Positions 1-8,531 of a stretch of DNA of 64,000 nt are shown piece after piece; position 1 is the first letter of the stretch, and each line of letters begins with the position of its first letter. The position numbers and the translations under genes are program-made. The notes beneath the pieces are model-generated. The model worked only from the letters and a program-made list of their open reading frames with translations, had not been told where the DNA came from and searched no databases. The DNA is taken from NCBI GenBank assembly GCA_017620335.1, contig JAFZQO010000015.1:1-64000 (forward strand), given 5' to 3'. Source of the DNA: Bacteroidales bacterium. Its GTDB lineage: Bacteria; Bacteroidota; Bacteroidia; Bacteroidales; UBA932.

Positions 1-2
1 CC

Positions 3-731
3 ATACGCTACAACAACCGCTATACCCTGCAGGGCGGCAACGCAAAACTGCAGCCGCAGATCCTCCAGGAGTTCTCGCTGACTTCGCTGTGGAAGTTCTT
101 CACCTTCGTGATGAACTACAACCGTATCGACAACCCCATCATCACCTGGGCCGCACCTTATAACTCCGAGGGCGTTATAATGCTCCAGCCTTTCAACCTT
201 GGTGTTCCAGTCCGTGGCCTGTCGGCGTTCCTGACCGCCACTCCGACCGTCGGAGTATGGACCATGGGCTACACGGTGGGAGTGCAGCAGAGCTGGCTCA
301 ACGTCGACGTAGCCGAGCTTGGCGCGCCTTCTTCAAAAGTCCTGTCATTCAACGACAAACCCATCTGGATCGCCCAGTTGCTCAACACATTCAGCCTCAA
401 GAAAGGCTGGCAGCTTGAATTCGGAGGTGAATACCATAGCCCCGGATACACGCAGAACATATTGATTACCAATCATTTCTTCGACCTTTCTGCGGCGGTG
501 CAGAAGACGGTGCTGCGCGACGGGTCGCTGGTATTCCGTCTCGAGGGGAAGGACCTGGCCGGACTGGGTTACAACAATATTTTCACCGACCGGGGCAGCT
601 ACCGCATCACCCAGAGCGTCATAATGGATACTCAGCGGGTCGTATTCTCCGTCCGTTATCGTTTCAACAGCGCCGACAGCAAATATAAAGGAACGGGCGC
701 CGGTAATGACGCCCGTAGCAGGATGAATTAA
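3..731 (+). CDS. Outer-membrane beta-barrel (TonB-receptor-like) protein, C-terminal part
   Basis: The reading frame is open from the left window edge (codons on positions divisible by 3) to the TAA at 729-731, so about 242 residues of a gene that starts outside are seen. The visible start reads NNRYTLQGGNAKLQPQ, the pattern of Bacteroidetes outer-membrane beta-barrel family proteins just before the last barrel strands (N-Y-x-GN-x-L-x-P). Alternating aromatic strands follow, ending in a strand like VVFSVRYRFN and a short polar tail. The family usually has an N-terminal carboxypeptidase-regulatory-like domain, a plug and a barrel; only the barrel end is in view, so the substrate cannot be named. 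It converges on the GH3 gene with an 8-base gap. An internal ATG at 108 is not the start, because homologous barrel sequence continues upstream of it. Confidence 0.8.
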   Translation: MRYNNRYTLQGGNAKLQPQILQEFSLTSLWKFFTFVMNYNRIDNPIITWAAPYNSEGVIMLQPFNLGVPVRGLSAFLTATPTVGVWTMGYTVGVQQSWLNVDVAELGAPSSKVLSFNDKPIWIAQLLNTFSLKKGWQLEFGGEYHSPGYTQNILITNHFFDLSAAVQKTVLRDGSLVFRLEGKDLAGLGYNNIFTDRGSYRITQSVIMDTQRVVFSVRYRFNSADSKYKGTGAGNDARSRMN

Positions 732-739
732 GAAACGGT

Positions 740-2773
740 CTAGTAACTCAGGCCGAATCCGAACGGGAAGGACGGATTGGGGGAGTCGAAGGGAACGTCT
801 TCCTTCTGCGCCCTGACGGCGTCCATCGAGGACGGGATCTCGAAAGGAAGCTTGCTCTTCGGGTTGTGACGTCCGAAAACGACGTCCAGGACCGCAGCGT
901 CCGTAGGATCGAACGAGAGGATCATAGCCTGAGGGAGGGCCTTGAGCTCTTCAGTGATTACCAGCGACGAGCCGGTAGGGTTGATGTCAGCCACTACCGG
1001 CTTTCTTGTAGCTACAAGCTCCTTCAGGTGAGCCAGTTTCGAAGCCGGGAAGTCGATGTCGACCTCGGTGGGAGCGAAGGGATCAGGCCTGGGAGCCGGA
1101 GCGGCCTGAGGCCTGTTGTTCCTGTTGTTCGGGCGGGGCTGAGGAGCCGGAGGCGGACCGAACCCGCCGCGGTCCTGGCTGGAAGTGGTCCTGTAGAGGA
1201 TGAGGTCTGCATCCTTGGGCTTGTCCACCACGGTAGCGTATTTGGATGCCAGAACAGGGTCGATGCCCTCCACGAATATCTTGATGCCTTCCTTGGCCGG
1301 CAGGGTACCGTTGTTGGTCAGCAGGACATTAGAGACGCGCTGGGCCTCGAGTCCGAAGGCCTCGTTCTCAGGGCTCTGCAGGATGGTCGCGGCTTTCTGG
1401 GGATCCACGTAGGGGTTCTCAAAGAGGCCGAGGATGATGTGCCACTGCAGGATGCGCGAGGCGGCCTGGTTGATGCGCTCTTCGGACACTCGGCCTTCCT
1501 TGACCAGCTCTACCACGAGCTCGGGCTGGGTCTCGGAACCCATCTGGTCCACGCCGGCGTTGATGATCATCTCCATATTGTCCTTAGTGGTGGTCTTGCC
1601 CTGGAGCGAAGGCTTGAGCGGGCCGTTGCCCACCACGCCCCAGTCGGTGCAGATGGCGCCCTTGAAGCCGAGTTCGCCGTAGAGAACCTCGGTGGACATA
1701 TGGTAGGAGTAGTTGACGTTCAGGGAGTCATAGTAAGTGCCGCTGTAATAGCCCATGGCTGCGAGGGCGCCCTTCTCGATGCCCTTCTTCCAAGGCAGAT
1801 AGTGATACTCCTGGTTGTTGCCGGGATAGACCAGCCAGCGGCCGCTGCCTCCGAGGTGCGGGCCGCTGCCGGGCCAGTGCTTGAGGTGGACGAGGATCTT
1901 GCCGGGGCCGACATTGTCGCCCTGGGCCCCCTCGATGAGGGCTGCGGTCATGTCGGCGGTCAGCTCGGCAGACTCGGAGAAGCAGCCCATGTTGCGGCTC
2001 CAGCGGGGCTCGGTGATGACGTCGATCTGCGGTCCGAGGAACATGTGGAGGCCTACGGCGCGGTATTCCTCGGACATGATCTCGCCGAAGCGGCGCATCA
2101 TGTCAAGGTCGCCGCCGGCGGTGATACCCACCTGCCCCTCGCCGTTGGTGATGTGCGAGAAGTACTGCGTACCGCTGACGTGGCCGCCGAGCTTGGCGCT
2201 GTGGCGCGGGTCGGAGGAGAACACGATGGGGATGCCGAGGCGCGAGCCTTCAGCTATTTCCTGCATCCCGTTGGACCAGTTGGCGAACTTCTCCGGCGGA
2301 GCGACTCCATTGTTGAGGATGCAGCGGAAGTTCTTCTCCTCGATGTAGGACTTGGCTGTGGCGGTGCGGCGCATCTGGCCCATCGCCATCGCGCCGGCGT
2401 TCTGCCCGCCGGGGCCGATGGGCCCGGCGTAGCGCTCCTCCTCCGCCCTTCGGAGGGCTTCCTTCTCCTCGGGCGTGAGGTCATACTTGACCTCTCCGCT
2501 CTCGTTGACGGCGATGTTGGGATGGAACATCAGGCCGGCCTTCTCCTCGAGGGTCATCTGCGAGACGAGGTCGGCGATGCGTTCCTCCATCGGGAGGCGC
2601 CAGTCCTCGTAGGGATCGAGGGTACCGTTCTTGTTGAGGTCCTTGAACTGGTATTTGCCCACGGTCAGGATCTCCGACTTGCGGGCGCCCAGCTCCGGCT
2701 GGGTGTATTTCGGGGCGCACCCCGCGGAGAGGACCAGGAGGAGGGCCGCTCCGATGATAAGAGACTTGTCCAT
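740..2773 (-). CDS. GH3 family beta-glycosidase lipoprotein
   Basis: A 677-residue glycoside hydrolase family 3 enzyme, expected to release non-reducing-end beta-linked glucose or xylose from oligosaccharides. The N terminus is a lipoprotein signal ending LSAGC (Cys about 19). Residues about 40-60 hold an EF-hand-like loop, DLNKNGTLDPYEDW, frequent in Bacteroidetes GH3 proteins. The TIM barrel follows; the nucleophile is Asp377 in ICTDWGVVG, and HLKHWPGSG and GYYSGTYYDSLN are typical barrel segments. The (beta/alpha)6 sandwich domain is present but carries a Pro/Arg/Asn-rich insert at about 545-575 (near 1075-1155), which looks disordered. The C-terminal FN3-like domain is missing, the protein ending at FPFGFGLSY, so it is shorter than the common 740-860-residue form. 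Specificity cannot be read from sequence. Divergent from the M23 gene. Confidence 0.92.
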   Translation of the reverse strand: MDKSLIIGAALLLVLSAGCAPKYTQPELGARKSEILTVGKYQFKDLNKNGTLDPYEDWRLPMEERIADLVSQMTLEEKAGLMFHPNIAVNESGEVKYDLTPEEKEALRRAEEERYAGPIGPGGQNAGAMAMGQMRRTATAKSYIEEKNFRCILNNGVAPPEKFANWSNGMQEIAEGSRLGIPIVFSSDPRHSAKLGGHVSGTQYFSHITNGEGQVGITAGGDLDMMRRFGEIMSEEYRAVGLHMFLGPQIDVITEPRWSRNMGCFSESAELTADMTAALIEGAQGDNVGPGKILVHLKHWPGSGPHLGGSGRWLVYPGNNQEYHYLPWKKGIEKGALAAMGYYSGTYYDSLNVNYSYHMSTEVLYGELGFKGAICTDWGVVGNGPLKPSLQGKTTTKDNMEMIINAGVDQMGSETQPELVVELVKEGRVSEERINQAASRILQWHIILGLFENPYVDPQKAATILQSPENEAFGLEAQRVSNVLLTNNGTLPAKEGIKIFVEGIDPVLASKYATVVDKPKDADLILYRTTSSQDRGGFGPPPAPQPRPNNRNNRPQAAPAPRPDPFAPTEVDIDFPASKLAHLKELVATRKPVVADINPTGSSLVITEELKALPQAMILSFDPTDAAVLDVVFGRHNPKSKLPFEIPSSMDAVRAQKEDVPFDSPNPSFPFGFGLSY

Positions 2774-2809
2774 ATCGGTTTAGTTATAGTGATAATCAGG
2801 GGGTTCTCT

Positions 2810-2817
2810 ACAAAAAT
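2810..2817 (-). promoter_or_regulatory. Possible -7 box for the GH3 gene
   Basis: On the minus strand this reads TATTTTTG, matching TAnnTTTG, 37 bases before the GH3 start codon. No clear -33 TTTG stands at the usual 19-base spacing, so support is moderate. Confidence 0.4.
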
Positions 2818-2875
2818 AAACATTTTTTCCCGTGACTGCGATAATGAGCGGGAACGAAACCTGCGTTTTACGGCA

Positions 2876-2944
2876 CTTTTTGCTCTTATCATGGGTTTGC
2901 AATCCCGCCTCAAGAGCAAAAACGAGCCTGGAAGGGCGTTTTTG
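2876..2944. repeat. Inverted and alternating repeats between divergent GH3 and M23 genes
   Basis: A perfect 11-base inverted repeat has arms TTTTTGCTCTT (2876-2886) and its complement (2911-2921) around a 24-base spacer. The second arm is also nearly complementary to a third block, CGTTTTTTG at 2936-2944. The block lies upstream of the M23 promoter, so it is more likely an operator-type DNA site, or an end-of-gene hairpin remnant, than an RNA leader. Confidence 0.55.
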
Positions 2945-2960
2945 AGCTTCATCATAATTA

Positions 2961-2992
2961 TTGGCAGGCGAAACCGGGAATGCCTATATTTG
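2961..2992 (+). promoter_or_regulatory. Bacteroidetes-type promoter of the M23 peptidase gene
   Basis: TTG at 2961-2963 and TATATTTG at 2985-2992, separated by 21 bases. Transcription would start near 3000, which rules out the in-frame ATG at 2980 as the start of the following gene and supports the ATG at 3016. Confidence 0.65.
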
Positions 2993-3015
2993 AACCACCT
3001 GAAAACGGAACGACT

Positions 3016-4614
3016 ATGGAAACTGCAAGGACCAAGACAAGGCGGCGGGCCCTGTTGCCGCTAATGCTCGTATTGACGGCTTTCTCCTGCACGGAGAAGG
3101 ACGGCCCAGAGATCCTCCTTGGGGGACAGGAGGGAAAAGACCTTTCGGCGATACGCATTAATGCCGCGCCCCCGCCACTTTTCGCGGGCCTCCCGGAAGA
3201 CCCGGTACGCTCGGACACCAAGGGCCTTGCCGAGACCGTCTCCCTGGAGTCGGTCCTGGATGTACGAAGGCGGAAGAAGACTTCCTTCAGGGGAGAATCC
3301 TTGGTACAGATTCCGTTTTCGGCGGGGTATACAGGGTGGAAGGCCTATTTCGGAAAGATGCCGGAAGGCAACGCGGAAGAGGCCTCCGTCCTGAAAAGCT
3401 TTCTGATACTCGGTGGGGATAGCATGTCCGTCGTGACCATGGCCACGGATTACGCATACGCCCGCTCACACCCTTCCTTCGATTATGTTGACAAGCCGGA
3501 CTATACCGGGGCGGTGGTCTTCTCCACCGTTTCCGGGGAGCTGGTCAAGGTACAGTCCTACCGTGACGGGCAGGTGATACCGGCTCGTTTTTCTGGTCCT
3601 GAAGCGGATGGCGGGGAGATGTCTTACATAGTGGTTTATTCAGGAGCGGAGGAGACCAGGTCCGGCGGTTACACTCCGGGAGCGGCGGGGAGATACGTCA
3701 TATCGGCTGCCCGTGATCCGGATGACGGCCCATGGTTCTGGAATCCGGATAACGACGGCGGCGAGACGCCCGAGAAGACTTTTACGGTGAGGCTCTCCTG
3801 CGACATCCCGGACGAGGTCGCAATGACCGGCGGCGGTACGTACACCGCCGGCAGCACGGCGTTGGTCGGTTATACGCAGAAGCACAGCGTCAAGGTCCAC
3901 AGGCTAGACCATTGGACCGGGGATTTCGCCTGGACCGGGTCGGCGCGTTTCAGTCACAAGGTTACATCCGATATCGAGTCCACGGCATATTTCGGGACGG
4001 GAAGGCCGCCTGCGGACAGGTCCAAGGGCGTCGCCAACCCGCTCATGGGCATGAGAATCGCCGCCAGCAACGTCAGCATGGCCCTGGCGGACGCGGACGA
4101 AGGCGTGTATGCCAATTACTATGGAGGTACATTCGGTGAGACCAGGACCGACATCGACGGCAACCCCAGGCGCCATGACGGGCTCGACCTTTACGCCGAG
4201 GTAGGTGCGCGGGTGTTCGCGGCATATTCCGGAACAGTCTCAAAGGCCGTTTCCGGATACGGGGACCAGTATGTGGAGAAATCCTACGGGAACGAGCTCC
4301 GCATCACGACCCTGAAGGACAGGAAGACTTTCACGGTCCAGTACGCCCACCTGCGGGGAGGGGATCCCATCGCAGTCAATCCCCGCACGGGGCAGCCGTT
4401 CAAGGAAGGGGACACGGTTTACCAGGGCGACCTGATAGGCTATTCCGGACGCAGCGGCAATGCGAAGAACGTGCCCAACCCCCACCTTCATTTCGGCGTC
4501 ATAGCAGGCGGGGTGTGGGTGGACCCCAAGCCCTATATCAACGGGACCTACCCTTCAGGGCGCAAGGCCATAGACAAGGGCAGGGGAAGGATTACGAACA
4601 TACGGAACGACTGA
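3016..4614 (+). CDS. M23 family metallopeptidase lipoprotein
   Basis: A 532-residue secreted lipoprotein with a LytM/M23 zinc endopeptidase domain at its C terminus, probably a peptidoglycan hydrolase or remodelling factor. The start at 3016 is chosen because the promoter -7 box covers the earlier ATG at 2980 and because METARTKTRRR gives a normal signal ending AFSC. The peptidase motifs are complete: HxxxD at His387/Asp391 (HDGLDLYAEVG) and HLH at 490-492 (NPHLHFGV), plus the YAHL strand. The long N-terminal region (about 30-370) is not recognised; a stretch near 270-330 with GGGTYTAGSTALV looks like a Bacteroidetes InlB B-repeat/DUF4906-type module, but this is uncertain. It is followed after 52 bases by an unrelated gene with its own possible promoter. 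Confidence 0.88.
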   Translation: METARTKTRRRALLPLMLVLTAFSCTEKDGPEILLGGQEGKDLSAIRINAAPPPLFAGLPEDPVRSDTKGLAETVSLESVLDVRRRKKTSFRGESLVQIPFSAGYTGWKAYFGKMPEGNAEEASVLKSFLILGGDSMSVVTMATDYAYARSHPSFDYVDKPDYTGAVVFSTVSGELVKVQSYRDGQVIPARFSGPEADGGEMSYIVVYSGAEETRSGGYTPGAAGRYVISAARDPDDGPWFWNPDNDGGETPEKTFTVRLSCDIPDEVAMTGGGTYTAGSTALVGYTQKHSVKVHRLDHWTGDFAWTGSARFSHKVTSDIESTAYFGTGRPPADRSKGVANPLMGMRIAASNVSMALADADEGVYANYYGGTFGETRTDIDGNPRRHDGLDLYAEVGARVFAAYSGTVSKAVSGYGDQYVEKSYGNELRITTLKDRKTFTVQYAHLRGGDPIAVNPRTGQPFKEGDTVYQGDLIGYSGRSGNAKNVPNPHLHFGVIAGGVWVDPKPYINGTYPSGRKAIDKGRGRITNIRND

Positions 4615-4618
4615 GCGA

Positions 4619-4649
4619 TTGGAGTTTTGAAGAATAATTCCTATTTTTA
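4619..4649 (+). promoter_or_regulatory. Possible promoter of the Ala-rich protein gene
   Basis: TTG at 4619-4621, 20 bases, then TATTTTTA at 4642-4649, a one-base departure from TAnnTTTG, 17 bases before the ATG at 4667. Plausible, not certain. Confidence 0.4.
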
Positions 4650-4666
4650 GCAAAACTTTCTTTTTT

Positions 4667-5485
4667 ATGGGACTTCTGAAAAACATCCTTTCTGACGCTA
4701 TCGGCGATAGTGTCAGCAAAGCGGTCGGCAAGGCGGTTGAGAAGGCCGTGGCCCCGGCTGCGGAACGCTTCGCCCAGAAGCAGGCCGAGGCGCTCGAAAA
4801 CGCATCCAAAAAAATGGAACAGAGTATCAATGAAGCGGGCAGGGAGGTGAAGGACGCCGCGGACGCCGTTGCAGAGTCCGCCGCCGAGGCCGCCGCAGCG
4901 GCGAAGGAGGCTGCCGCCGCCCCTCAGAGAGAGTTGACCGAGGAAGAGAAGGCCCGCGCCGCCGAGGCTGCGGAGGCCCTCAAGACTCTCGGCTCCCTGT
5001 TCTCGGGCGCCGTGGCGATGGCAAAGAAGGAGATCGAGGTGGAGAAAGCCAACAAGGACGCCGCCGAGAAGGCGGTCTTCGACAACTGGGAGACCAATCT
5101 CGGCGCATATCCCGTCTGGGATGTGGGAGGCGAGCAGTTCGAGCTCGAGGAGATAACCCCGATGAACGGGCATCCGGCTTTCACCCTGCACCTGAAGGGA
5201 AGGCCTTACCTGGTGGAGCTGTATGCGGCCAAGCTCCGTTCGGACGGTTTCGTGGCCAAGGGCTCCAGGCCGGACGACCTCAACGCCGATACCTACTACA
5301 AGATCATCGACGGGGTATGCCATGCCTTCAACAGGACCGACGCCGCCTGTGACGGATACATTTCGGTATCCTTCTATGTTGACGACTATGTCCCCAAGCC
5401 CCAGCAGACTCAGCAGCAACAGCAGACTATCCAGGCCGACGACCTGAAGAACCTGGCGAAGGGCATCTTCAAAAAGTTGTTCTAG
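4667..5485 (+). CDS. Unrecognised protein with Ala-rich amphipathic helix region
   Basis: A 272-residue protein with no signal peptide, not recognised as a named family. Residues about 1-135 are rich in Ala, Glu and Lys with few breakers and would form long amphipathic or coiled helices (repeated AAEAAAAAKEAAAA-like runs). Residues about 140-245 are a compact globular part with many aromatics (DNWETNLGAYPVWDVGG through SVSFYVDDY). A Gln-rich linker follows, then a basic amphipathic tail LKNLAKGIFKKLF resembling the N-terminal MGLLKNILSDAIG, so both ends look membrane-surface-seeking. Its stop codon overlaps the next gene's GTG start (TAGTG), indicating translational coupling and perhaps a shared role. 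Confidence 0.8.
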   Translation: MGLLKNILSDAIGDSVSKAVGKAVEKAVAPAAERFAQKQAEALENASKKMEQSINEAGREVKDAADAVAESAAEAAAAAKEAAAAPQRELTEEEKARAAEAAEALKTLGSLFSGAVAMAKKEIEVEKANKDAAEKAVFDNWETNLGAYPVWDVGGEQFELEEITPMNGHPAFTLHLKGRPYLVELYAAKLRSDGFVAKGSRPDDLNADTYYKIIDGVCHAFNRTDAACDGYISVSFYVDDYVPKPQQTQQQQQTIQADDLKNLAKGIFKKLF

Positions 5486-6711
5486 TGGAAAAGACAGGTC
5501 TTTTTACTCTGACGTCGGGGCTTCACAGCGAGGTGATCCCCGACGTTTCTGAAGAGGGATTCATCCGTGAGATAACGGCCGCGGGGGCGGATTTAGACTT
5601 CTGCGGGGATGATTTTTCTTCGTACGGGAGTCACGACGCGGAACTCATCTACGTCCGCACGGGCGGCACTGAAAACGCCTTCAAGGCGGTGTTCCCCATG
5701 CTCAAGGGTCCCGTGAGGCTCCTGACGAGCGGGGCGAGCAACTCGCTCGCCGCCTCGATGGAAATCCTTTCCTTCCTGCGGCAGCAGGGCAGGGAGGGTG
5801 AGATCCTGCACGGGAGCGCCGCGTATATCGCGGAGCGGATAGCGGCGCTGTCGCGGGCGACCCGGGCCCGCCGGCGGCTGCTGGGCAGCCGGGCGGGCGT
5901 CGTCGGCCGCCCCTCCGACTGGCTCATAGCCTCCGATCCCGACCGTGCCGCCGTCCGTGACCGCCTGGGCGTCGAGCTGGTCGATGTCCCCATGGACGAA
6001 CTCGTCACGGAGATACGCAAAGGCCTGTGTGAGGCCCCGTCGGGGTTTCCCCTTAAAAGCTTCAAGCATTCCGTCAACAAGAATATCACTCTGGAGGCGT
6101 TCGAAGGAGCGCTCGGCATCTACGGCGCCTTGAGGCGCATCATCGACCGTTACGGACTCTCCGCCGTCACGGTGCGCTGCTTCGACCTGCTGGCTGAGGT
6201 GGGAAATACGGGCTGCCTGGCCCTGGCCCTGCTGAACGCCGAAGGCGTCCCCGCAGGCTGCGAGGGTGACATCCCGACTCTTTTGACTATGTGCGTGTCC
6301 AACGCCCTCTTCGACGTCCCCGGTTTCATGGCCAACCCTTCCAGGATGGATCCCTCCACCGGAGAGATGGTATTCGCACATTGCACCGTCCCGTTCAACA
6401 TGCTCCGGGACTATGTCTACGACACCCACTTCGAGTCCGGCATCGGGGTCGCCGTCAAGGGCGAACTGCCCGAGGGCCCTGTGACGCTGTTTAAAATAGC
6501 GCCCGGCCTCGACCGCTGTTTCACGGCGGAGGCCGGGCTTGTAAGCAATCTGTCCGAGAAGCGCCTCTGCCGCACCCAGGTGCTGCTGAGGCTTGACGAC
6601 CGTTCACTATGCCGGGACTATTTCCTGAAGGATCCCATCGGGAACCATCACGTCATAGTCCCCGGACGCCACGCGCAGGAGATCAGGGACTTCCTGGAGG
6701 CTACGGCTTGA
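5485..6711 (+). CDS. Fucose/arabinose-isomerase-like protein
   Basis: A 408-residue cytoplasmic protein resembling the L-fucose isomerase-related family (COG2407 type). Supporting features: LTSGASNSLAASMEIL in the first Rossmann-like domain, VGRPSDWLIASD, LGVELVDVPMDELV, then the C-terminal metal-site region with CEGDIPT (candidate metal-binding Glu), a DPSTGEMVFAHCT segment, and GNHH near the end (candidate metal-binding His). It is shorter than true FucI (about 590 residues), so the substrate is open; it may isomerise or bind a sugar acid or pentose. Translation starts with GTG at 5485, overlapping the upstream stop codon by one base. It converges on, and overlaps by 11 bases, the GH2 gene. 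Confidence 0.7.
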   Translation: MEKTGLFTLTSGLHSEVIPDVSEEGFIREITAAGADLDFCGDDFSSYGSHDAELIYVRTGGTENAFKAVFPMLKGPVRLLTSGASNSLAASMEILSFLRQQGREGEILHGSAAYIAERIAALSRATRARRRLLGSRAGVVGRPSDWLIASDPDRAAVRDRLGVELVDVPMDELVTEIRKGLCEAPSGFPLKSFKHSVNKNITLEAFEGALGIYGALRRIIDRYGLSAVTVRCFDLLAEVGNTGCLALALLNAEGVPAGCEGDIPTLLTMCVSNALFDVPGFMANPSRMDPSTGEMVFAHCTVPFNMLRDYVYDTHFESGIGVAVKGELPEGPVTLFKIAPGLDRCFTAEAGLVSNLSEKRLCRTQVLLRLDDRSLCRDYFLKDPIGNHHVIVPGRHAQEIRDFLEATA

Positions 6712-8527
6712 CGGACCCGATTACGCGCCTGTTGGCTTCCCTCAGGCGGCCCTCGTCCATCTTCACCACCTTCCGGTCATAGGTCATCAGGCCGTTGACC
6801 TCGATCTCCACGTCCGTAGTCTGGGTATATACCGCGGCCGCACACCCTTCCCGCACAAGCTCCGAGAGCTTGTCCGCGAAACGGGTGTACTCCGCCAACA
6901 CCTCCTCCCCGCTCTTGTACTGGACATAGCCCCAGTTGCGGTCGGGCTGCCACAGGTGGCCTTCGACGGCATATCCGATACCGCCGTATTCGCCCAGCAC
7001 GTTGACCAGCGACGGGTCCCAAAGGGGCATCTGGGGATCGGGATAATGGTGCACGTCGAGGATGTCCCCGAGGCCTTCCACGAAGTTGCCCCCGGAAGCG
7101 GGGTTGACCAGCCTGTCCGGGTCAAGTCCCTTGGTGAAGGCCACGGCCTCTTCCGTGTCGAACTGCGCCCAACCTTCGTTGAACGGCACCCAAACCACGA
7201 TACAGGGGTGGTTCTTCAGTTGTGAGACGATCTCACCCCACTCCTTGTAGTAAGTCTTCCTTGCCGTTTCCGGAATGTCCCAGTCCGTCCCTCCGTAATC
7301 GTACATGTGCCAGCTGTTGTGGCGGCTGTCGGTCATGGAAGGCATGTCCTGCCACACCATTATTCCGAGTTTGTCACACCAATAGTACCAGCGCTCCGGC
7401 TCGACCTTGATGTGCTTGCGTATCATGTTGAATCCGAAGTCGCGGGTCTTCTCTATGTCAAACCTCAGGGCTTCGTCCGACGGGGCCGTGTAAAGGCCAT
7501 CCGGCCACCAGCCCTGGTCCAGAGGACCGAACTGGAAGAGAGGTTCGCCGTTCAGGGCCATCCTTTTGTGCCCTTCGGAGTCTTCGACGACCGAGATCTC
7601 CCGGAAGGCGGTGTAACCTTCCACCCTGTCCACTTCCTTCCCATTGCGGATGCAGGAAACGGTCAGGCCGTAAAGCTCGGGAGAGTCCGGCGACCACAGC
7701 CGGGGATTGTCTATCTTCAGGACCGCCTCCTCACCGGGGGCGACCACGGCGGAGGCGTCTTCGATGCGGCATTCCACCATGTCGCCGTCCAGCGCCCCTT
7801 CGAGTTCGAACGATACCGTCAAGGTCCCGTCCAGGCTTGTCCTAGCGGAATAGGAACGGACGGAGACAGGTCCCACCGGCTCCATCCAGACGCTCTGCCA
7901 GATACCGCTCACGGGGGTGTACCAGATGCCCGAAGGCCGGGAAACCTGCTTCCCCCTGGGCTGGGTGTCATTGTCCGTGGCGTCCATGACCCTGACGACC
8001 AGTTCCTGGTCCCCGGAAGGTTTGAGGGCGGAAGTGGGGTCCACCGTGAAAGCAGTATAGCCTCCGGTATGGTCCGCGACCTTGACCCCGTTGACCCAGA
8101 CTTCGGCCGACCAGTCCACCGCCTGGAAATTCAGGCGGACGCCGCGGCCTCCCCGCAACCATTTCCGGGGGACGCGGAAGGTGGTCCTGTACCAGAGGGC
8201 GTCGTCTGCGGTGATGTGCCGCCCGACCCCCGAGAGCGCCGATTCGACGGCGAAGGGGACGAGGATGCTCCCTTCGTATTCCTCCGGTGCGGGGGAGTCC
8301 TTCGGAGTAATCGCATACTCCCACAGGCCGTTCAGGGATTTCCATTCCGCCCTCGCCATCTGGGGACGGGGGTACTCGGGAAGGACTGCGGCGGGATCGA
8401 CGCCGTCCGCCCATGCCGTCATGATATGGTCTCCGGCGGGTTGCCAGGAAGGCTGCTCCGGGGTGGAACAAGACATAACCGCGGCCGAAAAGGCCGCGGC
8501 TGTCATGAATGTGAGTAATCTGCCCAT
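6701..8527 (-). CDS. GH2 family glycoside hydrolase lipoprotein
   Basis: A 608-residue exo-glycosidase of family GH2 (beta-galactosidase, beta-glucuronidase, beta-mannosidase group). The lipoprotein signal ends AVMSC. A jelly-roll sugar-binding domain (about 45-220, with WYRTTFRVPRKW and NFQAVDWSAEVWVNG), an Ig-like domain (about 220-315) and a TIM barrel (about 320-608) follow. The acid/base Glu451 lies in VPFNEGW and the nucleophile Glu513 in GEYGG, so it should be active. It lacks C-terminal extra domains and is of the short GH2 type. The residues do not give specificity. It lies 4 bases downstream of the Tricorn-like gene on the same strand and is probably co-transcribed. Confidence 0.9.
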   Translation of the reverse strand: MGRLLTFMTAAAFSAAVMSCSTPEQPSWQPAGDHIMTAWADGVDPAAVLPEYPRPQMARAEWKSLNGLWEYAITPKDSPAPEEYEGSILVPFAVESALSGVGRHITADDALWYRTTFRVPRKWLRGGRGVRLNFQAVDWSAEVWVNGVKVADHTGGYTAFTVDPTSALKPSGDQELVVRVMDATDNDTQPRGKQVSRPSGIWYTPVSGIWQSVWMEPVGPVSVRSYSARTSLDGTLTVSFELEGALDGDMVECRIEDASAVVAPGEEAVLKIDNPRLWSPDSPELYGLTVSCIRNGKEVDRVEGYTAFREISVVEDSEGHKRMALNGEPLFQFGPLDQGWWPDGLYTAPSDEALRFDIEKTRDFGFNMIRKHIKVEPERWYYWCDKLGIMVWQDMPSMTDSRHNSWHMYDYGGTDWDIPETARKTYYKEWGEIVSQLKNHPCIVVWVPFNEGWAQFDTEEAVAFTKGLDPDRLVNPASGGNFVEGLGDILDVHHYPDPQMPLWDPSLVNVLGEYGGIGYAVEGHLWQPDRNWGYVQYKSGEEVLAEYTRFADKLSELVREGCAAAVYTQTTDVEIEVNGLMTYDRKVVKMDEGRLREANRRVIGSVKP

Positions 8528-8531
8528 ATGG

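Noticed and set aside
866-3064. A 732-codon plus-strand open frame opposite the GH3 gene
   Set aside because: It mirrors the GH3 codons with low-complexity Arg/Gly/Val-rich sequence and no family pattern; GC-rich genes leave such frames open by chance.
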